From the NCBI RefSeq assembly GCF_900091625.1, contig NZ_FMIC01000002.1, positions 4,836,001-4,900,000 on the forward strand: a stretch of 64,000 nt of DNA. The letters run 5' to 3'. Source of the stretch: Micromonospora peucetia (GTDB lineage Bacteria > Actinomycetota > Actinomycetes > Mycobacteriales > Micromonosporaceae). Positions 35,333-44,029 of the stretch are shown here, piece by piece. The translations under genes and the position numbers were made by a program. The stretch's first letter is position 1; each line of letters begins with the position of its first letter. The notes under the pieces are model-generated. The model did no database searches. It saw nothing but the letters and a program-made list of their open reading frames with translations, and was not told where the DNA came from.

Positions 35333-35420
35333 AATGTGCCGTATCGGTTGCTGTATCACCGCATCCGTGCGGTGTCGGACGTTCTGCCCGGTGCCGGGCA
35401 GGCGGCGGTGCCACCATCAG

Positions 35421-36620
35421 ATGATGATGGATATCGATTCATTTCGGCGCGGTGCACAAGCCCGGGCGGCGGCGATGACGGCGCGGCTGCGCCGCTTGGT
35501 GACCTGCGAGTCGCCACCGGGGGCGGCCCCGGAGCTGGCCGCCTGTGCCGACCTGCTCGAGGCGTGGGGCGACGCGGTGCTGGGCCGGCCGGTGTGCCGG
35601 GTGGTCCTCAACGGACTGCCGCACCTGCTCTGGCCGGCCGCCGACCAACGGGTGCTGCTGCTCGGCCACTACGACACGGTGTGGCCGGCGGGCACCATCC
35701 GGGAGTGGCCCTTCAGGATCACCGGGACCACCGCGACGGGACCCGGCGTCTGCGACATGAAGGCCGGGATCGTGCAGATGCTCACCGCGCTGGAGTTGCT
35801 GCCGGACACCTCACGGGTCGGGCTGCTGCTCACCTGCGACGAGGAGAGCGGGTCGACCACCTCCCGACCGCTGATCGAGGAGCAGGCCCGGCGCTCCGGG
35901 GCGGTGCTCGTCGGCGAGCCGAGCACCGAGGGCGGCGACCTGAAGGTCGCGCGTAAGGGGGGATCCGTCTACCGGATCACCGTGCAGGGCCGGGCGGCGC
36001 ACGCCGGTGTCGAACCGCACCGGGGCGTCAACGCCGGGGTCGAACTCGCCCACCACGTCCTCGCGGTGCAGACCTTCGCCACGGGCGAGACGAGCGTGAC
36101 CCCGACGGCGCTCTCCGCCGGCACGATGACGAACGTGGTGCCCGAATCCGCCGTCCTCTGCGTCGACGTGCGGGCCTGGACCCGGGAGGAGTTGCACCGG
36201 GTGGACCGGCTGGTCCGGGAGTTGACCCCCCGACTGCCCGAGGCGCGGTTGGTCGTCAGCGGCGGGATCAACCGGTACCCGCTGCCAGCCTCCGTGTCGA
36301 CGCCGCTGCTGCGGGTCGCGCAGACGGTGGCGGCGGACCTGGGGCTGCCGGCCGTGCGCGGCGTCGCCGCCCCCGGCGCCTCCGACGCCAACTTCACCGG
36401 TGCCCTCGGCGTACCGACGCTGGACGGTCTGGGCGGGGTGGGCGGCCTGCCGCACGCGCGCGGCGAGTACGTCGACGTCGCGCGGATGCCGGAGCGGACG
36501 GCGCTGCTTGCCGCCCTGGTGACCCGGATCCTCGCCACGCCCGGGGCGGCCGACCCGGTCCGCGGATACCGGCCGGTCGACGCGGTGCCCGCCGGGCAGG
36601 GCTCGTCGTCGGACCGGTGA
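35421..36620 (+). CDS. M20-family carboxypeptidase (glutamate carboxypeptidase-like)
   Basis: The 399-residue protein has the dinuclear zinc motifs of the M20 family: LGHYDTVWPAG (His, Asp), GPGVCDMKAG (bridging Asp) and CDEESGS (general base Glu and ligand Glu). The final His lies in GLPHARGEYVDV. A lid domain (residues about 180-290) lies between. It should remove a C-terminal amino acid, or hydrolyse an N-acyl amino acid, in the cytoplasm. No clear ribosome site marks the start; ATGs at 35421, 35424 and 35427 are all possible. Confidence 0.85.
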   Translation: MMMDIDSFRRGAQARAAAMTARLRRLVTCESPPGAAPELAACADLLEAWGDAVLGRPVCRVVLNGLPHLLWPAADQRVLLLGHYDTVWPAGTIREWPFRITGTTATGPGVCDMKAGIVQMLTALELLPDTSRVGLLLTCDEESGSTTSRPLIEEQARRSGAVLVGEPSTEGGDLKVARKGGSVYRITVQGRAAHAGVEPHRGVNAGVELAHHVLAVQTFATGETSVTPTALSAGTMTNVVPESAVLCVDVRAWTREELHRVDRLVRELTPRLPEARLVVSGGINRYPLPASVSTPLLRVAQTVAADLGLPAVRGVAAPGASDANFTGALGVPTLDGLGGVGGLPHARGEYVDVARMPERTALLAALVTRILATPGAADPVRGYRPVDAVPAGQGSSSDR

Positions 36621-36750
36621 GCCGGCGGCGCCCAGCCGCCGTCGCGGTGTCCGGCACCGACGTGGGCCTGGCCGAAGTGCGCACACTTGCGGAAACGCGG
36701 TGCGCGTCGCTGGGCGATCCTGAATCTGTCCATCGCGCGGGGAGGCGCTC

Positions 36751-37401
36751 ATGACTGGAATGACGGGTTACCCAAGGCACGGCTCGCTGGCGGCGGGGGA
36801 GATGGAACGGACGGCGCGCACCTTCGCCGACCGGATGGCCGCCAGACGCTCGATCCGGCACTTCTCGCCGCAGCCGGTGCCGATGGGGGTGATCGAGGAG
36901 GCGATCCGGGCGGCGGCGACCGCGCCGAGCGGCGCCAACCTGCAACCGTGGCGCTTCGTCGTGGTCACCGACGCGGCTCGCAAGCGTCGGCTGCGGGAAG
37001 CCGCCGAGGCCGAGGAGCGTGAGTTCTACGCCCGCCGCGCGTCGACGGAGTGGCTGGAGGCGCTCGCCCCGATCGGTACGGACTGGCACAAGCCCTTCCT
37101 GGAGGTGGCACCGGTCGTGATCGTGGTGTTCGAGGTGCACCAGGGCCCCCGGTCCCCGAAGCCCTACTACGTCAAGGAATCCGTGGGCATCGCCGTCGGT
37201 GTGCTGATCACCGCGCTGCACCACGCGGGCCTGGCCACCCTGACGCACACGCCGAGCCCGATGCGCTTCCTCAACGAGGTGTGCGGACGGCCGCCGGAGG
37301 AGCGCCCGTACGTGGTCATGCCGGTCGGGTACCCGGCGCCCGATGCGACGGTGCCGGACCTGGTCCGCAAGCCGCTGCCGGAGGTCCTGATCCGGCCGTG
37401 A
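36751..37401 (+). CDS. nitroreductase-fold flavoprotein, iodotyrosine deiodinase-like
   Basis: The 216-residue protein has FMN motifs RRSIRHFS and APSGANLQPWRF, and the IYD-like LTHTPSPMRFLNEVCGRP. It also has the active-site lid of iodotyrosine deiodinases: Glu and Tyr four residues apart in EEREFYARR, and Lys 21 residues after the Tyr in TDWHKPFL. These are the spacings I recall for the Glu-Tyr-Lys triad that grips the halotyrosine amino acid in animal IYD. Reductive dehalogenation of halotyrosine is therefore the favoured activity; a general nitroreductase is the fallback. ATG 36751 follows GGGGAGG. Confidence 0.82.
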   Translation: MTGMTGYPRHGSLAAGEMERTARTFADRMAARRSIRHFSPQPVPMGVIEEAIRAAATAPSGANLQPWRFVVVTDAARKRRLREAAEAEEREFYARRASTEWLEALAPIGTDWHKPFLEVAPVVIVVFEVHQGPRSPKPYYVKESVGIAVGVLITALHHAGLATLTHTPSPMRFLNEVCGRPPEERPYVVMPVGYPAPDATVPDLVRKPLPEVLIRP

Positions 37402-37774
37402 CGGCCGGCCCCCGCCGGCGAGCGACTGCCCGGCCGGAATATCACCTACACCGACTACGCCAGCCGGGCCGAGGCGTTGTTCGAGATGCCATGGTCGTCG
37501 CCGTGGGCGGCCTCCTGCTGGCCGGCGGGAACGAGGTCGCCCCCGCCGCCGGCCCCGGAGCCGGCGGCGGTTTGTCGTACGCCCGCCGTCCCGTCCGCCG
37601 CCGAGTTCACCGGCCCCGGCCAGGCGGCGTCGTGGTGCTCGCCCTGGGCCGCGTGCCGCCGCCGGCACGCCCTGAGCGACGGGGGCCGCGCACACGGAAG
37701 CGACCACGGCGCTCGGCCGTGGTCGCGGGTGGGGTCCCGTGCGCCCCGGCGGTCCGGCCGGGGCGCACGGAACG
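37402..37774. other. convergent intergenic region with two hairpins
   Basis: This 373-base stretch has no convincing gene. It holds an 11-bp hairpin (37700-37726, loop five) and a 14-bp hairpin (37737-37770, loop six). The rest is GC-rich without recognisable signals; open frames in it have no ribosome site or protein-like composition. Confidence 0.5.
37737..37770. terminator. strong terminator of the DinB-fold gene
   Basis: CCGTGCGCCCCGGC and its exact complement flank a six-base loop, four bases from the stop of the minus-strand gene at 37775; a second hairpin follows at 37700-37726. Confidence 0.7.
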
Positions 37775-38569
37775 TCAGGAGGTGGCGAACTGTCCCGGCT
37801 GCCGGCCTGGGCCGGCCGGCCCCCGGTACGCCTGGGCGATGTCCAGCCAGTGGTGGGCCTCGGCGCCGGTGGCCCTCAGCGACAGGTCGTCGCGGTGCCG
37901 GCGCCGGGTCACCAGCAGGCAGAAGTCCTCAGCGGGACCGTTGACGATCTGCTCCCCGTTCGGCGGCCCGAAGTGCCAGACCGCGCCGGACGGGGCGGTG
38001 ATGATGAAGCGGAGGGTGCTCGCAGGCACCTCCAGCCCTCGCGCCAGATAGCCGAAGTCCCAGGTGCGGACCGCGAACTCGACGAGGGGCCGGAGCCGGT
38101 CGGTGTGGCGGCGCCGCACGCCGAGGGCGTCTGCGATGTCCTGGCCGTGCCCGAACAGCTCCATCATTCCCGCCGCGGCGAGCACCGGCGCCGGGAGCGG
38201 CCGGACGAGCCAGGGCACCGGCTGTCCGACCGGTACGGCGGCGAGGGCCTTCTCGGCGAGGGCCCGCTCCTCGCGCCACCGGGCCAGCAGCGCCGCGGGC
38301 GCCTCGGCCAGGTACGGAGCCATCGCCGCGTTCACGTCCGCGTCGAAGTTTCCGCTCATCCGGGACATGAGGGCCTGGAAGCCGTCCGGGTCGGCGGCGG
38401 CCAGGCCGGCCATCCGGAAGGTGGCGGTCAGGTGGGCGATCTGGTGCGCGACCGTCCAGCCCTCGGCCGGGGTGGGGGTCCGCCACCCGGCCTCGTCCAG
38501 TTCGGCGACCATGCGGTCGACGTCGTCGCCCTCGGCCTCCAGGGCGGCGAACACGTCCTGTTCTGCCAC
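37775..38569 (-). CDS. DinB/MDMPI-fold protein, maleylpyruvate isomerase family (TIGR03084-like)
   Basis: The 264-residue protein has the mycothiol-dependent maleylpyruvate isomerase/DinB helical bundle, with metal-ligand His residues in GWTVAHQIAHL and LFGHGQDIADALG. The C-terminal domain contains FGPPNGEQIVNGPAEDFCLLVTRRRH, like the sterol-carrier-like half of this family. Enzymes of the family use mycothiol or bacillithiol as thiol cofactor; the substrate here is unknown. GTG 38569 has AGAGGA upstream. It is upstream of the enediyne region and divergent from no gene on its right. Confidence 0.8.
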   Translation of the reverse strand: MAEQDVFAALEAEGDDVDRMVAELDEAGWRTPTPAEGWTVAHQIAHLTATFRMAGLAAADPDGFQALMSRMSGNFDADVNAAMAPYLAEAPAALLARWREERALAEKALAAVPVGQPVPWLVRPLPAPVLAAAGMMELFGHGQDIADALGVRRRHTDRLRPLVEFAVRTWDFGYLARGLEVPASTLRFIITAPSGAVWHFGPPNGEQIVNGPAEDFCLLVTRRRHRDDLSLRATGAEAHHWLDIAQAYRGPAGPGRQPGQFATS

Positions 38570-38732
38570 GCGCTTATCCTCTCGCTGCGGTGCCGCCCCG
38601 ACGCGGGCGGACGATGTGGACCCCGGGCGTCGTCGCGGGGGATGACCTCGACCGGTGCGGTGGCGCACGTCGCCGGCGCCGTGCGGCCGGCGGTTGACGA
38701 GGGAGCCGGCTGATCGGGTCGGTGCCGGCACA

Positions 38733-40421
38733 TCAATCATCGGCGGGTGGCGTGGCAGGTGTCTTCTCGCACTGTGCGGAGCGCGACCGGTGGTCGTCGG
38801 CCGGGCGCCCGCGCAGCCTGAGCGCGAACAGGCCACCGAGCAGCAGGACGCCCACCACCACCCCCAGCGCGGGCCGGACGGCGGGCAGGAACGCGTCGGC
38901 GAACGCGCCCGCCGCCACGTCCCGGTACCGGTCGGCGAGCTCCGGTGGGGTCCCGGGCGGCACGACGAACCCGCCGGCCTGACCGGCGCCCAGCTTGACG
39001 CCCTCCCCGGCGGCCCCGCCGAACCCGTGCAAAAAGTCCGCGCGGGCCTCGGGGGGCAGCTGTGCCGCCCCCGCCCGGGCGGCCTCGGGCAGGGTGTCGG
39101 CCAGCCGGTGTTGCAGGACGGCGCCGACGACCGCCGCGCCGAGCGCGCCGCCGACCTGGCGTGCCGTGTTGAGCACGCCCGCGGCCGCGCCGGCCAGTTG
39201 GGCGGGAACGTGGCGCATCGCCTCGGTCGTGGTCGGCGCGATGGATGCCCCCATGCCGATGCCGACCGCGATCAGCGGTACGACGAAGGTGCCGGCCGTG
39301 GAGCTCGGCGTGACCAGCACCGCCATGCCCAGTACGCCGAGCGCGTACACGGTGAGCCCGCCGGTGAGCAGGCGCCGACCGCCGAGCCGGTCGGTGAGCC
39401 GCCCGGCGACCGGCGCGACGACGCTGAGCACCACCGTCCAGGGCAGCGCGGCGAGGCCCGACTCCAGCGGGCTCATGCCGAGCAGCGCCTGCGTCTCGAT
39501 CACGAAGACCAGCAGGAATCCGTACAGCCCGAACGAGCTGACGAGCGTGATCAGGGTCGCCGGGGCGAAGTTGCCGAGGCGGAAGAGGCCGGGCGGGACG
39601 AGCGGCTCGCGCTGCCGGCGTTGCCCTAGCGTGAAGACCACCCCGCACACCGCCGAGGCGGCCAGGATGGCCGGGATACTCACCGGCCCGCGCACCGTCC
39701 CCCAGTCGTGCCGTTCGCCCTCGATGAGGGCGTACATGAGGCCCACCAGGGCGGCGGTGGCCAGCAGCACCCCGGCGAGGTCGAGGTGACGCGGCCGGCG
39801 AGAGCGCAGGTCGGGGACGAGCCACCAGGCCAGGGCGACGCCCGCCGCGCTGAGCGGCACGTTGAGATAGAAGATCCACTCCCAGCCGAGCCGGGTGATC
39901 ACGAGACCGCCGAGGGTGGGGCCGCTGACGGCGGCCACCCCGGCGACGGCGGTGAAGATCCCGAAGGCGGCGCCCCGCCGGGCGGCCGGGAAGATGCCGG
40001 AGATGAGGACCAGCGCCTGCGGCAGCAGCGCCGCGGCGCCCACGCCCTGGACCACCCGCGCCGCGATGAGCTGCCCCGGCGACTGGGCCGCCCCGCAGAG
40101 CACCGAGGCCACCGCGAACACCGCCATGCCGGCCATGAAGACGGCACGCGGGCCGAACAGGTCGCCCAGCCGACCCGCGACGATCAGCAGGGACGCCAAC
40201 GCCAGCAGGTAGCCGTTCAGCACCCAGAGCATGCTGTCGATCCCGGTGTCCAGGGACCGCATCATGTCCGGCACCGCGGTGTTGACGATGCTCGTGTCGA
40301 GCAGGATGAGGAAGTTGCCGAGGCAGAGCACCAGCAGCGCCGCCCACGGGTTGGCGGATCTCGGTCGCGGCGGCGTCGTCACCGGGGCGACACCCCGCTC
40401 GGGGTCACGGTTCGCCCGCAC
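38733..40421 (-). CDS. DHA2-family MFS exporter in the enediyne locus
   Basis: The 562-residue protein has about fourteen helices. LLDTSIVNTAVPDM (motif D1) lies in helix 1, then AGRLGDLFGPRAV (motif A) and VGAAALLPQALVL in helix 4; the motif C region is AVAGVAAVSGPTLGG. The C-terminal end is charged. It is the last gene of a minus-strand unit with the AhpD-like, GMC and DUF5987 genes and overlaps the AhpD-like gene by 17 bases. Self-protection by export of the enediyne or its chaperone-free form is a natural guess. Confidence 0.85.
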   Translation of the reverse strand: MRANRDPERGVAPVTTPPRPRSANPWAALLVLCLGNFLILLDTSIVNTAVPDMMRSLDTGIDSMLWVLNGYLLALASLLIVAGRLGDLFGPRAVFMAGMAVFAVASVLCGAAQSPGQLIAARVVQGVGAAALLPQALVLISGIFPAARRGAAFGIFTAVAGVAAVSGPTLGGLVITRLGWEWIFYLNVPLSAAGVALAWWLVPDLRSRRPRHLDLAGVLLATAALVGLMYALIEGERHDWGTVRGPVSIPAILAASAVCGVVFTLGQRRQREPLVPPGLFRLGNFAPATLITLVSSFGLYGFLLVFVIETQALLGMSPLESGLAALPWTVVLSVVAPVAGRLTDRLGGRRLLTGGLTVYALGVLGMAVLVTPSSTAGTFVVPLIAVGIGMGASIAPTTTEAMRHVPAQLAGAAAGVLNTARQVGGALGAAVVGAVLQHRLADTLPEAARAGAAQLPPEARADFLHGFGGAAGEGVKLGAGQAGGFVVPPGTPPELADRYRDVAAGAFADAFLPAVRPALGVVVGVLLLGGLFALRLRGRPADDHRSRSAQCEKTPATPPADD

Positions 40422-41535
40422 GCGACGTCTCCTCCTCGACGGCGACCTCGCCGCCGGGTACGCCGAGCGGGGCCGAACCGGGGTGGTCCTCGTGCAGGCC
40501 CGCGCCGATCCGGCGGGCCGTGGCCAGGCTCGTCCAGGCCGTGGCCGCGACCAGCGTGGCGTCGCCGGCCCCGCCGTCGCGGCAGGCGGCGACGGCGGCG
40601 TCGGTGACCCGGTACGGCGCGAGCGCGGTCAACAGCGCCAGCCGGGCGACGGGCCGCTCGGCCGGCGTCAGTTCGGCGACGGCGGCGTCGAACCACCGGC
40701 CGCCGCCGGGCTCCGGGGGCGGCGGGTCGGCCAGGCAGGTCAGGATCCGCCGCCGGACGTGCTCCGGCAGGGCGGCCTCCCCGGCGCGGCGGACCGCCTG
40801 GCCGGCCCGGGCGAAGGCGGCGGCCACGTGCGGCTGCCCGACGGCCCAGGCCAGGTCGGCCTCCGGCGGCGCGGGGGGCAGCAGCTCCAGGGAACGGCCG
40901 GGTGGCCGTCCGGCGCGGGCCAGCGCCCCCATGATGCGGGCGGCCGTCCGTCGGACCCCGGCGCGGACCCCGACCGGCGCCGGCGGCAACGGGGAGTCCT
41001 GAAGGAAGACGCTGACCATCCGGTTGAGGTAGTGGAAGGCCACCGCCACGCCGATCAGCTCCGGCCCGTGCTCGGCGGGGAACGGCGGTGGGCGGCGGCG
41101 CGCCGTGGTGTCGGCCCCGCTGTGCCGGGCCCACTCGGCCAGGGCCCGCAGCCGGGGGTCGCCGATCCCGCCGACCCCGGCGCTCAGCCACCCGCCCGCG
41201 TCGCCCAGCAGCCCGGCCGCCGTGGCGCCGTGCACCTCCACGCAGTACGGGCACCGGTTGCTCTCGGAGACGGCGGCGGCGACCACCTCCTTGGCCTCGC
41301 GGTCGACCAGCCCTTCGGCGAGCAGCGTTTCGCGCAGCATCAGCCAGCAGGCCCGCAGCACGTCGGGGGAGGGGGAGTGCAGCAGTACGGGGGGAGCGAG
41401 GACGCCGAAGTCCTCGGCCATCTGCCGGTAGACCCGCGCGACGGGCCCGTCGGCGGCCTCCGGGGCGACCGGCGTCACGTGTCGGACGTGGGTCAGCATG
41501 GTTCGGCTCGTCACCCGAGCCAGTCGTCTGCCCAT
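40405..41535 (-). CDS. AhpD/carboxymuconolactone-decarboxylase-like protein, copy 1
   Basis: The 376-residue protein has an AhpD-like redox motif, SNRCPYCVEVH (C-x2-C and a His three residues later), in its N-terminal half. A second, similar helical half lies in the C-terminal region. That makes it about twice the length of simple AhpD proteins. It is paralogous to the gene at 45296 (shared LHSPSPDVL, EVVAAAVS, CPYC and SLELLPPAP). It may act as a thiol peroxidase or a decarboxylase-like enzyme on a pathway intermediate. ATG 41535 has AGGAAGG six bases upstream. Confidence 0.78.
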   Translation of the reverse strand: MGRRLARVTSRTMLTHVRHVTPVAPEAADGPVARVYRQMAEDFGVLAPPVLLHSPSPDVLRACWLMLRETLLAEGLVDREAKEVVAAAVSESNRCPYCVEVHGATAAGLLGDAGGWLSAGVGGIGDPRLRALAEWARHSGADTTARRRPPPFPAEHGPELIGVAVAFHYLNRMVSVFLQDSPLPPAPVGVRAGVRRTAARIMGALARAGRPPGRSLELLPPAPPEADLAWAVGQPHVAAAFARAGQAVRRAGEAALPEHVRRRILTCLADPPPPEPGGGRWFDAAVAELTPAERPVARLALLTALAPYRVTDAAVAACRDGGAGDATLVAATAWTSLATARRIGAGLHEDHPGSAPLGVPGGEVAVEEETSRAGEP

Positions 41536-41600
41536 CGGTTTCCTTCCTGGTCGGGCAGACCGGGGGCCGGGGGCGGGGTGCGCCCCCGGCCCGCCGGGTC

Positions 41601-43235
41601 CTAACTGGGCACGACCTGGGACACCGCGGTGACCGATCCGTCGGGCAGCGTGCCGTGGTAGCTGACCGGCACGCCACGCTCCTGCGCCGCGCGGACGATG
41701 CCGGGCACGGCCCGTTCGGCGAGCGCGGCGATGGTGAGGGCCGGGTTGACGGTGAGCGCGCCCGGCACCGCCGAGCCGTCGGTGACGAAGATGCCGGGGT
41801 GCTGCCGCAGCTCGTGCCGGTCGTCTAGGGCCGACGTCGCCGGGTCGTCGCCGATCCGGCAGGACGACAGCGGGTGCACCGTGTAAGCGCCGACCACGTC
41901 GTTGGTCCACGGCATGACCCGGGCCAGGCCGTCGCGTTCCAGGATGTCCCGGGCATCCGCGTCGGCGGCGGCCCAGCCACGCAACGTGTTCGCGGTGGGC
42001 CGGTAACTCAACGGACCCCGGCCGAGCATCTGCTGGGAGATGCGGTCGGCGTTGCCGGTCGCTGGCGGCGGCCCGAAGACCCCCTCGTTGTCGTCCTCCG
42101 ACATCGTGAAGAGCGTCAGCCACGACTGCCAGCGGCGCAGCATCTCCTTCTTGGCCAGGCCGAACCAGGTCGGACCGTCCGCGTCCGGCACCTGGGCGAG
42201 GATCGTGCCCAGCCCCAGCGGGAAGAAGAGCTGCTCCAGCGAGTACCGCTCGTACTCCGGCAGGTCGGGGTCGAGTCGGTCCCAGGTCGCCACCGTCGGC
42301 CCTCGGCCGATCTGGTTTGCGGCGTAACCCTTGCCGTTGGGCCGGCTGAGGCCGAGCACCTCGCGGACCCGGTCGTCGTCGAAGACCGCCGTGTTGAGCC
42401 GCTCGCCGTTGCCGGAGAAGTACCGGCCGACGGCCGTCGGCATCGTGCCCAGGGTGGGCTCCGAGCGTTGCAGGATCACCGGGGTGGCGCCGGCCCCGGC
42501 CGCCACGATGACGATCTTGGCATCGATCGTCCCGCTGTCGTGCAGGATCCGGTAGTCCTCCGCGTCGACGATGCGGTAGTGCACCCGGTACCCGCCGTCG
42601 TCGGTGCGGGAGATGTGCTGCACCTCGTGCAGCGGCCGGATCTCGGCGCCGTGTGCCAGGGCCGCCGGCAGGTAGTTGAGCAGCAGGGAGCGCTTCGCGT
42701 CGAAGCGGCACCCGGCCATCATCCAGTTGCAGTTGGTGCACTTGTCGACGTCCACGGCGGACGGCACCGGGTTGGCCGTGCGTCCGGCGTGCGCGCAGGC
42801 CGCCCCGAACAGGCCGCCGGCGTACGGCACCTTGTCCCAGCTCTGCATCGTCACCGGCAGCGACTCGCAGACCCGGTCGTACCAGGGGTCGAGCGTGTCA
42901 CGGGTGATGGCCGCCGGCCACATCCGGCGGCCGATGCTGCCCTGCCGTTCGAAGACGAACCGCGGCGCGCGCGGCATGGTGGCGAAGTAGACGACGCTGC
43001 CGCCGCCGACGCAGTTGCCGCCCAGCACGCTCATCCCGTCGCCGACGGTGAAGTCGAAGATCCGGGTGTACGACGAGCCGAGCTTGAAGTCGTGGTCGAA
43101 CTCCTCCGCGGACAACCACGGTCCACGCTCCAGGACCACCACGCGTGCCCCGCCCGCGGCCAGGTGGTACGCGGGGATCGCGCCGCCGAAGCCACTGCCG
43201 ATCACCACGACGTCGGCGCTTGCGCTACTGGTCAT
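41601..43235 (-). CDS. GMC-family flavoprotein oxidoreductase
   Basis: The 544-residue protein begins with the FAD loop VVVIGSGFGGA. GMSVLGGNCVGGGSVVYFA follows, and the cysteine stretch DKCTNCNWMMAGC (C-x2-C-x6-C) resembles the extra motif in cholesterol-oxidase-like and electron-transferring GMC relatives. VTDGSAVPGALTVNPALTIAALAER is the GMC C-terminal signature and TVHPLSSCRIGDD carries the catalytic His. It oxidises an alcohol or similar group; in an enediyne locus the likely partner is a warhead intermediate (comparable with the GMC-type oxidase in nine-membered clusters). Its start overlaps the DUF5987 gene by four bases. Confidence 0.85.
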   Translation of the reverse strand: MTSSASADVVVIGSGFGGAIPAYHLAAGGARVVVLERGPWLSAEEFDHDFKLGSSYTRIFDFTVGDGMSVLGGNCVGGGSVVYFATMPRAPRFVFERQGSIGRRMWPAAITRDTLDPWYDRVCESLPVTMQSWDKVPYAGGLFGAACAHAGRTANPVPSAVDVDKCTNCNWMMAGCRFDAKRSLLLNYLPAALAHGAEIRPLHEVQHISRTDDGGYRVHYRIVDAEDYRILHDSGTIDAKIVIVAAGAGATPVILQRSEPTLGTMPTAVGRYFSGNGERLNTAVFDDDRVREVLGLSRPNGKGYAANQIGRGPTVATWDRLDPDLPEYERYSLEQLFFPLGLGTILAQVPDADGPTWFGLAKKEMLRRWQSWLTLFTMSEDDNEGVFGPPPATGNADRISQQMLGRGPLSYRPTANTLRGWAAADADARDILERDGLARVMPWTNDVVGAYTVHPLSSCRIGDDPATSALDDRHELRQHPGIFVTDGSAVPGALTVNPALTIAALAERAVPGIVRAAQERGVPVSYHGTLPDGSVTAVSQVVPS

Positions 43236-43801
43236 GCCGGGCTCCCTGTGGGGGTGGTGTGTGGGTGCGGTCGCGACAGCGGGCGTCCGTACGAGTACTC
43301 GGGAAACCGCCACAGCCCGTCGTCGTCGGGCTGGGTGATGCCGATCGCCAGCAGCCCCGGGTGCCCGGCGGCGAGCGCGTCGACCGTGTTCATGTGGGCG
43401 GCGCTGTCGTAGGCCATGTTGCTGAACAGGGCGAGCCCCACCCACATCTCCTTCTCCGGGTTGTCCGGGGCGAGCAGGTGGCTCAGCAGCGCGGTGCGGT
43501 GGTCGAACGCGAGCGCGACGAAGGGCGGCACCGCCGGGTCGAGGGTCAGTCCGTTCGCCTCGGCATAGCCGGTCGCGTGCGCGTTGAGAGCCTCACTGAG
43601 GGTCCCCAGCATCAGTGACAACCCGCCGGCCGGGTCCTCCATCAGGGCCAGCGCCCCGCACTCGACGGCGCCGCCGTCGGTCGAGACACCGGCGATCGCC
43701 CGGTCGTCGGCGGACCGCTTCGCCCCAGGGATGATGGTGTCGGCGAACGCTTCCAGCGTCAGCACGCGGGCCTGCTGCTCCTCGGGTGTCTCCGGTTGCA
43801 C
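43232..43801 (-). CDS. DUF5987-like small partner of the GMC oxidoreductase
   Basis: The 189-residue protein has no signal peptide or metal-binding cysteine set. It opens EEQQARVLTLEAFADTIIPG, which recalls the small subunit of gluconate 2-dehydrogenase, the usual companion of GMC proteins, and ends DDGLWRFPEYSYGRPLSRP. GTG 43801 follows AAGGAGG. I match it to the DUF5987 family from memory with moderate confidence. It is the first gene of the minus-strand unit and overlaps the GMC gene by four bases, which suggests a complex. Confidence 0.7.
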   Translation of the reverse strand: MQPETPEEQQARVLTLEAFADTIIPGAKRSADDRAIAGVSTDGGAVECGALALMEDPAGGLSLMLGTLSEALNAHATGYAEANGLTLDPAVPPFVALAFDHRTALLSHLLAPDNPEKEMWVGLALFSNMAYDSAAHMNTVDALAAGHPGLLAIGITQPDDDGLWRFPEYSYGRPLSRPHPHTTPTGSPA

Positions 43802-44029
43802 GGCGGCTACCTCCTTATGGGGCGGGCGCACCGGGTCCCGCCAAACGTTTTTCGGGCAGCCTTGACCACCGCCCGTTAAGGCGACGGAATCAAGGAATGA
43901 AATGGTGTTCCTGCCGAATGGCTCTGCGCGGTACGGATGGTGCGCGAAGCCCTGTATCATCGTGTCTACCGATGCAGGTCGGACGCATCTTCTGTTTTGC
44001 TGAGGCCGGTGTCCCGGCGACCGGGCCGA

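Noticed and set aside
37477..37944. Open frame in the convergent gap after the deiodinase-like gene
   Set aside because: No ribosome site, no domain, and it crosses two terminator hairpins.
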